From the NCBI GenBank assembly GCA_029167045.1, contig JARFPK010000008.1, positions 1 to 64,000 of the forward strand: a stretch of DNA of 64,000 nt, written 5' to 3'. Made by a program: the position numbers and the translations under genes. The notes beneath the pieces were generated by a model, which worked only from the letters and a program-made list of their open reading frames with translations, was not told where the DNA came from and did not search any database. How positions within the stretch are numbered: position 1 is the first letter of the stretch; each line of letters starts with the position of its first letter. Below are positions 7,971 through 17,269 of the stretch, one piece after another. Source of the DNA: Candidatus Methanocrinis natronophilus (lineage in GTDB: Archaea; Halobacteriota; Methanosarcinia; Methanotrichales; Methanotrichaceae).

Positions 7971-10040
7971 TCAGGTAAGATTAAGAAAGCCGTTTCTCGG
8001 CTCGAAGATGGACCCGTCTCTTTTAAGCCTTTTTATGATCTCTTCTGCCTTATTCCTGTCCATCCCCAGCTCTGCCTCGGCCCGTTCAAGGACCGTTTCC
8101 AGGGGCGCAGGACCCTGGTGTAGCGAGGCCACATCTCTTACGAGGTCTATCACCATCCTCGTCTTGTCCCTGGTGCTCTTGCTCATCCCCACCGCCAGGA
8201 CGTCGGCGTCGAGGAGGCCGGTCTCGGGGTCGACCCCCACCTGGCGGAGGCAGGCCTCGACGATCCTGATCACCCGCTCGGCGTCCCCCAGGGTGATATC
8301 GTCGCTGAGCCGCAGCCGGGCGCTCGACTCCGAGAGCCGGAAGAGCGCCTCCAGCTGCCTCGCCGTCACCGGGACGGGCTTGTTTGTATCCTGCCCCTGC
8401 TTTCGCAGGTTGACATAGTAGCTCTCCAGCCTCTCCCTCGCTCCATCGGAGAGGACGGGGAAGACGTTCTTGCGGGCATAGGCGATGTACTTTCGCAGGA
8501 CGTCAGGCTCGATGGCGGGGCGGATGACGTCCATCACCGCCTCCAGCTCTTCCTTCGAGTACCCCCCCCGGGACGATATCTCACCGGCGTAGGTGGTCTG
8601 GCCGATGTGGCGGGCTATCTGGGTGTCCCGGGCGTCGGAGGGCTCGTCGGTGAGGACGAAGATCAGGTCGAACCGGGACATGAGGGCGGGGGAGAGGTTG
8701 ATCTGCTGGGCTATCCCCTCGTACTTGTCGAAGCGGCCGAACTTGGGGTTGGCGGCGGCCAGAAGCGCGCACCTCGACTTCAACGTCGCCATCACCCCGG
8801 CCTTGGCTACGCTGATCGTCTGCTGCTCCATCGCCTCGTGGAGGGCGGACCTGTCCTCGGACCTCATCTTGTCCATCTCGTCGATGCAGGCGATCCCCTT
8901 GTCGGCGAGGACGAGGGCACCGGCCTCGATCGACCAGCGGCCGTCGCCCAGTTCATCCTTGACGGCCGTCGCCGTCAGCCCCGCCGAGGTGGAGCTCTTC
9001 CCGGAGGTGTATATCCCCCGGGGGGAGAGCTTCGATATGTACCGGAGGAGCTGGCTCTTGGCGATGCCCGGGTCGCCGACGAGGAGGATGTGGATGTCGC
9101 CCCTGATCCTCGTCCCGTCGGGGAGGCCCTTCGATACCCCGGAGAAGAGCTGCAGAGCCAGGGCCTCCTTCACCTCCTCGTAGCCGTAGATGGAGGGGGC
9201 GATGGACTTTCTTATATTCTCATATATCTGGGGGTCGGCCGATAGTTCCCTTATCAGCCGTTCGTCCTCGGCCTTGATGTCGATCTCTTCGAACTCCTGC
9301 TCCATCATCTCGATGGAGTTTCCTTCGAGGAAGAGGTCGAAGTAGGTGGATTTGCCGGTCTGGGTCGTCCTCTGGTAGGACCGGAGGGCCCCGTTGACGA
9401 CGACCCGGTCGCCGGGGTAGATCATCCCCGTCAGGTCGTCCTCGAGCTGGACGTCCAGGGTCTGGGGCTGCTCGCCGCCCCGCAGCTCCTCGGGGGACTC
9501 CTGGACCCGGACGTTCTGGGCGTCGACGAACCGGGACCGATCGAGGAGGAGCTTGAAGGGCCCCCGCCGGTCGCAGGCGTCGTTGGGGCAGTCGTAGGGC
9601 TCCTGGAATTTGGAGGTCGTCTGCTCCTTGTAGAAGATGTGGCCGCACCTCTGGCACTCGAAGGCGGCACTGATGACCTTCGGGCGCACCTCCGTCACCG
9701 TCCGGACGAGCCCCTCCAGGGCGATGAACCGGCCGATCTGGTCGGACCGTAGCTCGCTCGTCTTGTAGCGGCGCGGCAACCCGACGATCCGGTAGTGGGC
9801 CTTCTCCAGGAGGGCGTCGATGGGCAGGTCTATCTCCAGGAGGGCGGTCTCCGCCGCCTCCAGGAGCGGCCCCGGCTTCTCCAACAGCTCGTCGGCGAAC
9901 TCCGGGTCGTACCGATCGATGTCGGGGAACTTGATGACGAGGCTTCTGCGCAAGGGGTAGGAGTCGGCGAGCTCCAGAAGCTCGTCCCAGTACCTGGACC
10001 GGATGAACTCCTCCCACTTCGCTACGGGATCTTCGACCAT
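7971..10040 (-). CDS. mcm: Replicative helicase MCM
   Basis: A full-length archaeal minichromosome maintenance helicase (689 residues). The N-terminal domain carries a zinc-binding motif (CQRCGHIFYK ... CPNDACDRRG, about residues 130-165). The AAA+ domain has a Walker A variant GDPGIAKSQLL near residue 320, Walker B CIDEMDKM near 383 and the arginine finger SRFDL near 445; a winged-helix C-terminus follows. It forms the hexameric 3'-5' helicase at archaeal forks. The ATG at 10040 heads the unit mcm-DUF424-nmd3. Its first codons and upstream region are duplicated immediately upstream (see the repeat at 9969-10168). Confidence 0.97.
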   Translation of the reverse strand: MVEDPVAKWEEFIRSRYWDELLELADSYPLRRSLVIKFPDIDRYDPEFADELLEKPGPLLEAAETALLEIDLPIDALLEKAHYRIVGLPRRYKTSELRSDQIGRFIALEGLVRTVTEVRPKVISAAFECQRCGHIFYKEQTTSKFQEPYDCPNDACDRRGPFKLLLDRSRFVDAQNVRVQESPEELRGGEQPQTLDVQLEDDLTGMIYPGDRVVVNGALRSYQRTTQTGKSTYFDLFLEGNSIEMMEQEFEEIDIKAEDERLIRELSADPQIYENIRKSIAPSIYGYEEVKEALALQLFSGVSKGLPDGTRIRGDIHILLVGDPGIAKSQLLRYISKLSPRGIYTSGKSSTSAGLTATAVKDELGDGRWSIEAGALVLADKGIACIDEMDKMRSEDRSALHEAMEQQTISVAKAGVMATLKSRCALLAAANPKFGRFDKYEGIAQQINLSPALMSRFDLIFVLTDEPSDARDTQIARHIGQTTYAGEISSRGGYSKEELEAVMDVIRPAIEPDVLRKYIAYARKNVFPVLSDGARERLESYYVNLRKQGQDTNKPVPVTARQLEALFRLSESSARLRLSDDITLGDAERVIRIVEACLRQVGVDPETGLLDADVLAVGMSKSTRDKTRMVIDLVRDVASLHQGPAPLETVLERAEAELGMDRNKAEEIIKRLKRDGSIFEPRNGFLNLT

Positions 10041-10168
10041 GGGTAAGGGGAGGGTAAGGAGGGGGTGAGTTTAAAGGGAGCTCCAGAAGCTCGTCCCAGT
10101 ACCTGGACCGGATGAACTCCTCCCACTTCGCTACGGGATCTTCGACCATGGGTAAGGGGAGGGTAAGG
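9969..10168. repeat. 91-bp tandem direct duplication of the mcm start region
   Basis: Bases 9969-10059 recur at 10078-10168 without a visible mismatch, separated by 18 bases (period 109). Each copy contains the complement of the mcm start codon, about 23 N-terminal codons and roughly 20 bases of its upstream leader. The distal copy reads MVEDPVAKWEEFIRSRYWDE and then runs out of frame relative to mcm, so it is a decoy start rather than part of the gene. The lack of divergence suggests a recent event. Confidence 0.9.
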
Positions 10169-10426
10169 GAGGGGGGGTATCTAAAGGTTGTTCTATCTCC
10201 TGGAGGGTAGTGGGTTGGAAGCTCGGTTTCTGCGTTGTCCCGATCTCAATGGTTGGATATTGGAGACGGTAAAGGTGCGTCTTCTCCCACCCATATCGAA
10301 AATAAGTCATATGTAATTGCTGGAATATCGTTTTGCCCTGTACAAAGGTAGCGCATTTGTCAGTTAAGCCTATATACAAACAGATCTAATTTTATTTCTA
10401 ATCTGAGTTCCATCGAGAGTCTGACC
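10041..10426. other. Divergent intergenic region between mcm and the membrane/TPR locus
   Basis: The left half is filled by the second copy of the mcm start duplication. The 18-base spacer contains CTTTAAAC on the minus strand, a possible TATA element for mcm. The right half is AT-richer and carries the plus-strand TATA box at 10371. An 82-codon minus-strand frame (10131-10379) overlaps the duplication and has no family features, so it is not annotated as a gene. Confidence 0.5.
10371..10378 (+). promoter_or_regulatory. TATA box for the membrane/TPR gene
   Basis: TATATACA preceded by purines and GCC lies about 50 bases before the ATG at 10427. The spacing allows a short leader of roughly 25 bases. 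No ribosome site is seen before that ATG. Confidence 0.45.
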
Positions 10427-11440
10427 ATGAGGAATAACCGCCTGATATTATCCACTATCTTTCTCATATCCATCTATCTGACATTAGGGGCAGTTATCTA
10501 TACTCTGTTTTTATATCTGAGCGATCATTCTCTTTTAGTAAACTTAAGGAACCTTTTTAATTTGAATTATCCAATAGGACAATTTGTATTAATAATAGCT
10601 TTTTTTCTATTCCCCTTAGTTTTGGCGGTATTAATATTTATTAAGCCTGTATTACCATTCGGATTAAGGTTCAGGGAGCTGCAGGTCAGAATCCACAGGT
10701 GTACGGGCAAGACATTTCGCTGGCTTGGCACCAGCTGGAGGGTACACGGTGTCGTTTTGGCTGATGTTGTGATCTTATACGCCGTTGTGATGGGGAGCTT
10801 TCGCCTCCTGATAAATGAAATATTTGGAAATGTTTTTTCGAATAGCACAATATATAACCTAACCTTGAATGGTCCCATCTCCCCCGGCGCGGATTTCAGC
10901 TTGATGATATTCGATGCCAATAAAAATGGATCTCTGCACTATGTAAACTTAAACGGGACTGTAATACAAGGATTTCTGCAGGAGACGGCATCTCTCAGCG
11001 GTGGGGGTTCCATTGAGAATCTATCGGCCGCCATCCTCGCAACTTTATTGCTGGACTGGAAAAATATATTGATATTATGGATCGTCATCGAGATCGCAAT
11101 GATCGTCTCGGATGCCTCCCAACGGCTGGTGGTGGAGGATGTTTCAGATTATACTCAAGATCCTCCCCAGGATCAGACCGCGTCCAAACCGAAGGCGGAC
11201 TGGGGTTCCAAGAGAGCTAACGAAGGCTTATCAGACCTTTTTATCGTACATCTCAACCGTATAAATGAGCTGTACAAGATCGTCGATGAGGAGCGGGCTA
11301 TCCCCTCAGATTACGGAGCAGGGAAGCCGATCGATGCCAATATAAAGGCCGAAGATCTGAGCTATTTCCTGAATAACGAGGCGGTTGGTGAATCGCAGGA
11401 GATCAGCTTCTTTGGCATGAAGATACCCCCGGTGCCATAA
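10427..11440 (+). CDS. Membrane-anchored N-terminal part of a split TPR protein
   Basis: A 337-residue protein with four predicted membrane segments (about residues 6-30, 50-75, 105-127 and 205-225) and an extracytoplasmic Asn/Ser-rich loop (residues 135-200). A soluble tail of about 100 residues follows. It ends SFFGMKIPPVP at a TAA (11438-11440). If one more C is added to the five-C run at 11426-11430, the reading continues IPPGAITRFLGRLIRG directly into the next gene. The two are therefore probably one gene of about 1,430 codons with a single-base deletion. Function is not known; the fusion of a membrane anchor to TPRs suggests a scaffold or sensing role. Confidence 0.65.
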   Translation: MRNNRLILSTIFLISIYLTLGAVIYTLFLYLSDHSLLVNLRNLFNLNYPIGQFVLIIAFFLFPLVLAVLIFIKPVLPFGLRFRELQVRIHRCTGKTFRWLGTSWRVHGVVLADVVILYAVVMGSFRLLINEIFGNVFSNSTIYNLTLNGPISPGADFSLMIFDANKNGSLHYVNLNGTVIQGFLQETASLSGGGSIENLSAAILATLLLDWKNILILWIVIEIAMIVSDASQRLVVEDVSDYTQDPPQDQTASKPKADWGSKRANEGLSDLFIVHLNRINELYKIVDEERAIPSDYGAGKPIDANIKAEDLSYFLNNEAVGESQEISFFGMKIPPVP

Positions 11441-11448
11441 CCAGGTTT

Positions 11449-14400
11449 TTGGGACGTCTGATCAGAGGGCCCCGGCTCATCATAAACCTTCACAGAATCG
11501 ATGAAGTCGACGGCCAAGGCCGAGTCGTCCTGACGGCCACCATGACCAGAAACAACAGATCTTACAGCTGGAGAGTCGATTCCCGCGAGCCCATAGATGA
11601 GGGCTCCAAGGGGGCGATTCGGAGTATGGACGATATGGTCAAGGAGCTGGCTACCAGGATACATTCATTGAGTCCGACATCAGAGGATACTCTGGTCCGA
11701 TGGAAGTCCTGGCACCACTTTAATGAGGGGCTGAAGGCTTATCGAGATGCACTCGTCTCCACAAAGAAGCGTCTCTATAACCTGAAGATGGCGGAGAAGA
11801 GCTTCATTCGAGCCCTGGAAGAGAAGAACGATTTCGCCCTCGCCTACTACAACCTAGGGGTGGTTTATACCGAGTTGGGCCAAGAAAAAGCTGCAGAAAT
11901 CGCCTTTTTGAAGGCGATCAAGGGGGATCCAAAGATGGTAGCCGCCTATTATGCCCTGGGTTTCAGCCAATTTATCGAAGCCGAAGCCGATCTGGAGGAT
12001 ATAAAATCGATCTTCGTTGAACCCCCAGAACGTTATGATTCATGCAAAGAGGTATTCGGGGACCAGGTGCGTATCGGCGAATTAATCCTGGCATATCTTT
12101 GTGACGATAAAAGGAAAATATTGATTGAAAAATATGAAGATGTAATCCTCTTGTGTGATTGGGTCATAAGTACCACCGAAAAAGGATTTAATCCTCTAAA
12201 TAGAGACTACTACAGACTGGCTGAGGCGTATAATCTTAAGGCCAACGCTCAGAGTCGAATCGATATGCTTCATGGCAAGTCCGGAGTTCGAAGGCCAAAA
12301 TACCTGGAAAGTGCAGAAAATGCTGTCAATTATTCTTGGAAGTCCCTGTTTATGGCCGAGTTCTGGAATGAACGGATCAATGTAAGCTCCAGGAACGTTA
12401 GAGAATGTTCTATAGATCTTGCGTATTTATGCTTGTATCGTCTCGCAATAGAAGAAGAGGCCTGGTTGAGGAAGAACGCCAGGTTTAAGAAGAACGCCAG
12501 TGATGCCCTGACACGGTCCATATTTGTGGATCTATCCAACGCCAACACATATTTTATATTAGGAAAAATATATTATTGTGCTGCTGAATACGTTAAGTCT
12601 GTCAAAGCCTACAGGGACGCCCTGGCGATCGAACCGGAGAACTCCGAATTTTGGGCACATCTCGCCCTCGCCTATGCGCGCAATAATAAGACCGAAGAAG
12701 CCCGCGATGCCTGCAGAAGGGTAAAGGTTTACGAGAGCGGCGCGTCTTATCAAGCCATCGATATCGCAGCCCTGGCATATCATCAATTGCTGAAAAACCT
12801 CGAGATTCAGAGTCCTGTGCTGAAGGAAAGGTTGCCTGGACGACAAACGTCTGACGGGGATGAGAGCCTCAAGGAGAAGAAGCGCGAACTAAAAGAGTCT
12901 TACAGCCTCATGAGACGCGCTTCCCAGATGGCCAAAACGGATCTTTATCTGCGGGAGGGCGGTTTGGGTGGCGGCAGAAGAACTCCGGATAAGATCAAAT
13001 ATCTCATATCAAAATTGGAGAGATTCGGAACCGTGTCGGACTCGGGTGAAACGGAACATAACTGGAGATACGCTCAATATGCCATCGCATTGGCGCGCCT
13101 GGGCAACAGACTAAAGGAAGAGAATCCCCATGCAGAGGATATGAGTAGAGCGCTGGACTGCGGAATCAAATGTCTGGAGCGTATACCTGGTCCAGATAAA
13201 TCGAAATGGTCCTGGGAGGGAGAACAGAATATGTTTACCTTAGGGTTCTTATATTATTATAAATATTTAACAATGGTTCAGGGGACGCGCTGCCAGCGAG
13301 ATACTTATTATAGTAAGGCTTTAGATTATTTCAAAAAGGTCGAAGATGAAGAATTCTCAAAGAAGAATCATAAACATTATATTAAAGGGCGGTCACATAT
13401 TTTAATAAAACTTGGAGATATATATCTTGAAACTAGAAACTTTGAGCGGGGTGAAAGCTGCTATAGCAAAGCCATTCAGATTCTGGAGTTCGATCATCCC
13501 AAACTGGTGATGCGCGAGAGACTTCACTCGAAGTTGGCCAGAGCCTTGAGGGGACAAGAGAAGAAGAAGCTCAATGCCCTTAAAGAGGCTCGAAAATGCC
13601 AGATCTCCGATCCCATTAACCGGGAAGTCGGTGAGGTCGCTGGTGACATATATTTTGACCTTCAAAAGCACAAGATGGCTCTGGATGAGTTCTATAACGC
13701 CTTGGTCTGGGATCCCAACAACCCAGAAATACTGAAAAAGATTGGTCTATGCTACCTGGATAGAGCACGCCTCTGTCGTAATTCTTCCGATAGGGATAGA
13801 TCCTTGAGGAAGGCGAAGGATAATTTCGAACAGGCATGGGAGCTATACGATAAGGATAAATTGAGAGGGAGGGCAGAGGCCCGTTATCTCATGGCTAGGG
13901 CCTACATGGAGCTATGTGATTATGAGGAAGCTCTCCCTCATTTAAGTGTTATTTACAAAGCTATGGAATCCAAGGAGAAGTCGATATCTACAAAGGTCTT
14001 GATCGTCGGCATCCATCTTGGTATGACATATCTAAAAAGAAAAAATTTTGCTCAGTGTGAGAGAATTTTTAATAATATAATTCGTGTAGGACTTAATTAT
14101 GTAAAGGAAAGAAATAACAGATTAAAAGAATTTAATATAATTCGAAAGTATTCAACCGACGGGATGTCCATAGCTAGAATAGTGGCCTGGGCTCATATGG
14201 GACTTGCCCTTTCATTCGCGGAAAGAAACACCGACCATACTCTAGATATGGCGTTTGAAGAGATACGAAAGTCAGAATATTATATTAATCTTCTTATACC
14301 TGGAGATGAATGGATTAAATGTCTAGCGATGAGCGAATATTGTAAAGGTTGGATCCGGTACAAGCAGCATCTCATCTGCGATAAAAGATTGGCTGAGAAG

Positions 14401-14730
14401 ACGGGGCTTAAATCCCAAGACCTGATCGATATCTCCATCGAGCATCTGGAACGTTCCGTCTCGATTAGGGCTGATGCAAGGGCATACCTGCATCTGGCCT
14501 TGGCATGCAGAGCAAAGTCGTCGAAGCCTGCTGTAGATGGTGAAAGGGAGGTCTTGATCCGAAGGGCCAAAGATTACTGGAAACTCGCGGGGGAGCTGGA
14601 TATTAAGGGCGAATATAATAAGGAATTGACGGAGTTGAAAGAGGGACTTGTCATCGTTGAGAGCGGTCGATCGGATCAGGTTGAATATGAAGCTTCTGAT
14701 CAACCGACAGGTCGACCTGGATGCGCTTAG
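11449..14730 (+). CDS. Large TPR-repeat protein (C-terminal part of the split gene)
   Basis: The 1,093-residue protein opens with a small beta-rich domain (GRLIRGPRLIINLHRIDEVD ... VLTATMTRNNRSYSW, residues 1-70). Long arrays of tetratricopeptide-like helical pairs follow. Clear units include LAYYNLGVVYTELGQEKAAE near residue 140, FILGKIYYCAAEYVKSVKAY near 370 and WAHLALAYARNNKTEEARDA near 405, with more degenerate ones to the end. No catalytic motif is seen. The nominal start is a TTG without a ribosome site, only nine bases after the preceding stop, so independent translation is doubtful. Codon use and AT content are higher than in neighbouring core genes. Confidence 0.75.
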   Translation: MGRLIRGPRLIINLHRIDEVDGQGRVVLTATMTRNNRSYSWRVDSREPIDEGSKGAIRSMDDMVKELATRIHSLSPTSEDTLVRWKSWHHFNEGLKAYRDALVSTKKRLYNLKMAEKSFIRALEEKNDFALAYYNLGVVYTELGQEKAAEIAFLKAIKGDPKMVAAYYALGFSQFIEAEADLEDIKSIFVEPPERYDSCKEVFGDQVRIGELILAYLCDDKRKILIEKYEDVILLCDWVISTTEKGFNPLNRDYYRLAEAYNLKANAQSRIDMLHGKSGVRRPKYLESAENAVNYSWKSLFMAEFWNERINVSSRNVRECSIDLAYLCLYRLAIEEEAWLRKNARFKKNASDALTRSIFVDLSNANTYFILGKIYYCAAEYVKSVKAYRDALAIEPENSEFWAHLALAYARNNKTEEARDACRRVKVYESGASYQAIDIAALAYHQLLKNLEIQSPVLKERLPGRQTSDGDESLKEKKRELKESYSLMRRASQMAKTDLYLREGGLGGGRRTPDKIKYLISKLERFGTVSDSGETEHNWRYAQYAIALARLGNRLKEENPHAEDMSRALDCGIKCLERIPGPDKSKWSWEGEQNMFTLGFLYYYKYLTMVQGTRCQRDTYYSKALDYFKKVEDEEFSKKNHKHYIKGRSHILIKLGDIYLETRNFERGESCYSKAIQILEFDHPKLVMRERLHSKLARALRGQEKKKLNALKEARKCQISDPINREVGEVAGDIYFDLQKHKMALDEFYNALVWDPNNPEILKKIGLCYLDRARLCRNSSDRDRSLRKAKDNFEQAWELYDKDKLRGRAEARYLMARAYMELCDYEEALPHLSVIYKAMESKEKSISTKVLIVGIHLGMTYLKRKNFAQCERIFNNIIRVGLNYVKERNNRLKEFNIIRKYSTDGMSIARIVAWAHMGLALSFAERNTDHTLDMAFEEIRKSEYYINLLIPGDEWIKCLAMSEYCKGWIRYKQHLICDKRLAEKTGLKSQDLIDISIEHLERSVSIRADARAYLHLALACRAKSSKPAVDGEREVLIRRAKDYWKLAGELDIKGEYNKELTELKEGLVIVESGRSDQVEYEASDQPTGRPGCA

Positions 14731-14801
14731 GTCACCCTACCGGGCTGGATTCCTCTCAAAGGGCAACCTCCCATCCGCCTCAAATGGGGTCATAAGGTGC
14801 T

Positions 14802-14820
14802 GCCCGTCTCTCCGACGGGC
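14802..14820 (+). terminator. Hairpin after the TPR gene
   Basis: GCCCGTC and GACGGGC form a seven-pair stem with a five-base loop (TCTCC), about 70 bases after the TPR stop. It is followed by CTATCATTTATCC rather than a clean T-run, so termination is plausible but weakly supported. It also lies at the edge of the nfeD remnant on the other strand. Confidence 0.4.
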
Positions 14821-14827
14821 CTATCAT

Positions 14828-15190
14828 TTATCCTTTCCCCCTCACCTTCAGCACCATCCTCTCCTTCCCCACCACCTCGACCGTCTCCCCGGCCTCGATC
14901 GGCTCCTCGGAGACGGCGACCCAGCGCTCGCCGTTGTACATGACGTGCCCTCTGGGGTCGATCCTGTCCATGGCCTCGGCGACCTCCTCCTCCATCTTGG
15001 CGGAGTAGGTGGGCCGTCGCCTCGCCTCCGCCACCTTGTAGATGGCGAAGACGGAGAAGAGGCCGAAGACGATCGCCAGGGTGAAGAGGGTGATGAGGGC
15101 ATCAGTCTCGTAGTCGGCGGGGGTGAACCACTCCGGCGAGCCTATCGTGACCAGGAGGACCGATCAGATGATCATGGAGGCGAACTCCAG
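14828..15190 (-). pseudogene. Truncated nfeD copy (3' end only) with an in-frame stop
   Basis: The minus strand encodes the last membrane segments and OB-fold of an NfeD protein, closely matching the end of the complete gene at 15899-17269 (for example AEARRRPTYSAKMEEEVAEA and RIDPRGHVMYNGE). The upstream frame continues SPEWFTPADYETDALITL but is interrupted by a TGA at 15164-15166 where the intact gene has Gly (MII-stop-SVLL against MIIGSVLL). No protease domain remains. A 68-codon open frame inside it (14828-15034) is the residue of the OB-fold. It is a decayed duplication of the neighbouring gene. Confidence 0.88.
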
Positions 15191-15275
15191 ATTGAGTCTT
15201 TCAAGACTTCTCCCAAAAATCCTTCCGCGCAGCTTTCATTTCCTCTTAATGAAACAGAACCCTTCTTATTGCTTC

Positions 15276-15704
15276 TTATTGGACGACCATCACCGGAACC
15301 TCGGAATTTCGTACCACCTTCTCGGCGACGGATCCCAGGAGGAACCTGGTGAGTCCGGTGCAGCCCATGCTCCCCACCACCACCAGGTCCATACCCTTCG
15401 AGATCTCCAGGATCACTTCGGCGGGGTACCCCTCTACGATCTTCTTCTCGACGGGGACGCCGGCGGCCTTCGCCAACTCTTCAACGAAGGTCATAGCCTT
15501 CTCAGCCTCCTTCATCATCGACCGCCTCATCCCCTCCACCACATCATCGACGATGTTGTGGCTGACGTCGGAGAGGACGCCCGGATCGACTACATAAAGG
15601 GCGGTCACCCTCCCTCCGGAGAGCTTCGGAAGATCTATCCCCGTCTTTGCCGCCTGGAGGCTATGCTCCGACCCGTCGGTCGCGATCAAGATCTCTTCGA
15701 ACAT
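15276..15704 (-). CDS. Universal stress protein, UspA family
   Basis: A 142-residue single-domain Usp. It begins FEEILIATDGSEHSLQAA, the ATP-loop Asp of the first strand, and ends with the nucleotide-binding signature GSMGCTGLTRFLLGSV and VVRNSEVPVMVV. The G-2x-G-9x-G-S spacing shows the ATP-binding type. Two upstream starts are in frame, but AAGGTG lies six bases before the ATG at 15704, giving the usual MFEEIL N-terminus. The gene sits between the truncated and intact nfeD copies, all on the minus strand. Confidence 0.93.
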   Translation of the reverse strand: MFEEILIATDGSEHSLQAAKTGIDLPKLSGGRVTALYVVDPGVLSDVSHNIVDDVVEGMRRSMMKEAEKAMTFVEELAKAAGVPVEKKIVEGYPAEVILEISKGMDLVVVGSMGCTGLTRFLLGSVAEKVVRNSEVPVMVVQ

Positions 15705-15898
15705 TTCCATCACCTTGAACCTTTACGTTATCTTCTTTGATAAGCTCTTCTCCGGAACTGTCCCGCCTGGAGATGAGCAAGGTGATCCGAAAAAGGCCGA
15801 AGAAATGAGATCACAAAAAGACCAAAAAGAGACAAAAAAATTATGACCAGAAAAAGATGACGAAAGGCCCAGGGGCCGGCCCTCTTTTCCTTCTCGCC

Positions 15899-17269
15899 CT
15901 ACCCCTTCCGCCTCACCTTCAGGACCATCCTCTCCTTACCCACCACCTCGACGAGCTCCCCGGCCTCGATCGGCTCCTCGGAGACGGCGACCCAGTACTC
16001 GCCGTTGTACATGACGTGCCCTCTGGGGTCGATCCTGTCCAGGGCCTCGGCGACCTCCTCCTCCATCTTGGCGGAGTAGGTGGGCCGCCTCCTCGCCTCC
16101 GCCACCTTGTAGATGGCGAAGACGAAGAAGAGCCCGAAGACGATGGACGGGATGAGAAGGGTGATGAGGGCGTCTATCTTGTAGTCGGCGGGGGTGTACC
16201 ACTCCGGCGAGCCTATCGGGACGAGGAGGACCGATCCTATGATCATGCAGGCGAGCCCCGCCGCCCCCAACAGGCCGAAGCCGGCGCTCTGTATCTCCAC
16301 CAGGATGAGGACGACCCCCAGGACTATCAGGAATACCGCCCCGATGTTGACGGAGAAGCCCAGGCCTATGAGGCCGAGGGCGAGGGCTATTACCCCCGCA
16401 ATCTCCGCCCCCATCCCGGGGTTGGAGAGGCCGAAGATGAGGGCGTAGAGGCCTACGATGAGGAGGAGGCCTGCCAGGAGGGGGTCGGATATTATCGAGA
16501 GGATCTGGAGGCGAAGCCCCGGCTGGAACCGGACGATCTCGGCGCCGCTCGTGGCCAGAGTCCTGTTCTTCGCCACGAACCCGTCCACGTCCACCAGGAG
16601 GGCTTCAAGGTTCGGGCTTATGAACTCGATCACCCCGTACTCCAGGGCGTCCTCGGCGTTGAGGTTGAGGTTCTTTGTAACGAACTCCCCGGCCGCCGTG
16701 ACGTTCCTACCGTTGATCCGGGCCTTCTCCTCGGCCAGGGCCACCACGGCGTTGATCACCTTGGAGTCGTTGACCGCCTCCGCCCCCATCGGCCCGATCT
16801 GGACCGGCTGGGCTGAGCCGATGATCGTCCCCGGGACCATCGCCGCGACGTCGGAGGCGAGGAGGATGATCGTCCCCGCAGACCAGGCGGTCGCCCCGGC
16901 GGGGTAGACGTACCCGATCACGGGAAGGCTCGTCCTCTCCATCAGCCCCGCGATCTCCTTAGTCTCGGAGAGCCCCCCGCCGGGGGTGTCGAGGGTGATG
17001 ACGATCGCTTCGCAGCCGAGCGCCTCCGCCTGGAGGATCGCCTCGGCGATGATCTTGTCGCTCGCCGGGGTTATGGCGCCGTCGAGGGCGACGACCATGA
17101 CGGATCCCGCCCCCAGGGCGGGGGCCGATAGGAAGAGGATGAAGAGAACGGCAGCTATAAAGAGGATCGGAGCCGGAGGGCGGACCCCCCCGGCACCGGA
17201 TCCGGGGCGGTAGGCCCGGCCCATCGCTCCGGATCCTCCCCTCGAAGGCTTCAGATCCGGTCTATTCAT
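15899..17269 (-). CDS. NfeD family membrane-bound serine protease
   Basis: A 456-residue protein of the NfeD1b/PH1510 type. After an N-terminal membrane/signal segment (about residues 32-52) it has a ClpP-class protease domain with IVITLDTPGGGLSETKEIA and the nucleophile region PAGATAWSAGTIIL; KVINAVVALAEEKARINGRN supplies the candidate catalytic Lys. Five or six membrane helices (about residues 255-385) and a C-terminal OB-fold follow. Characterised relatives cleave the hydrophobic C-terminus of the partner stomatin. The start ATG overlaps the stop of the stomatin gene by four bases, the standard stomatin-nfeD operon. A decayed duplicate of its 3' end lies at 14828-15190. Confidence 0.93.
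   Translation of the reverse strand: MNRPDLKPSRGGSGAMGRAYRPGSGAGGVRPPAPILFIAAVLFILFLSAPALGAGSVMVVALDGAITPASDKIIAEAILQAEALGCEAIVITLDTPGGGLSETKEIAGLMERTSLPVIGYVYPAGATAWSAGTIILLASDVAAMVPGTIIGSAQPVQIGPMGAEAVNDSKVINAVVALAEEKARINGRNVTAAGEFVTKNLNLNAEDALEYGVIEFISPNLEALLVDVDGFVAKNRTLATSGAEIVRFQPGLRLQILSIISDPLLAGLLLIVGLYALIFGLSNPGMGAEIAGVIALALGLIGLGFSVNIGAVFLIVLGVVLILVEIQSAGFGLLGAAGLACMIIGSVLLVPIGSPEWYTPADYKIDALITLLIPSIVFGLFFVFAIYKVAEARRRPTYSAKMEEEVAEALDRIDPRGHVMYNGEYWVAVSEEPIEAGELVEVVGKERMVLKVRRKG

Noticed and set aside
9220-10149. A 309-codon minus-strand frame beginning with the same residues as MCM
   Set aside because: It starts at the duplicated mcm ATG and then reads mcm out of frame; after residue 24 it is low-complexity Pro/Arg/Gly sequence typical of a GC-rich shadow frame.
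10131-10379. An 82-codon minus-strand frame between mcm and the membrane/TPR locus
   Set aside because: It overlaps the recent duplication and the opposite promoter, and its translation shows no family or compositional sign of coding.
15857-16816. A 319-codon plus-strand frame
   Set aside because: It lies antisense to nfeD, is Gly/Asp/Glu/His-rich and has no start signal; it is a GC-driven shadow.
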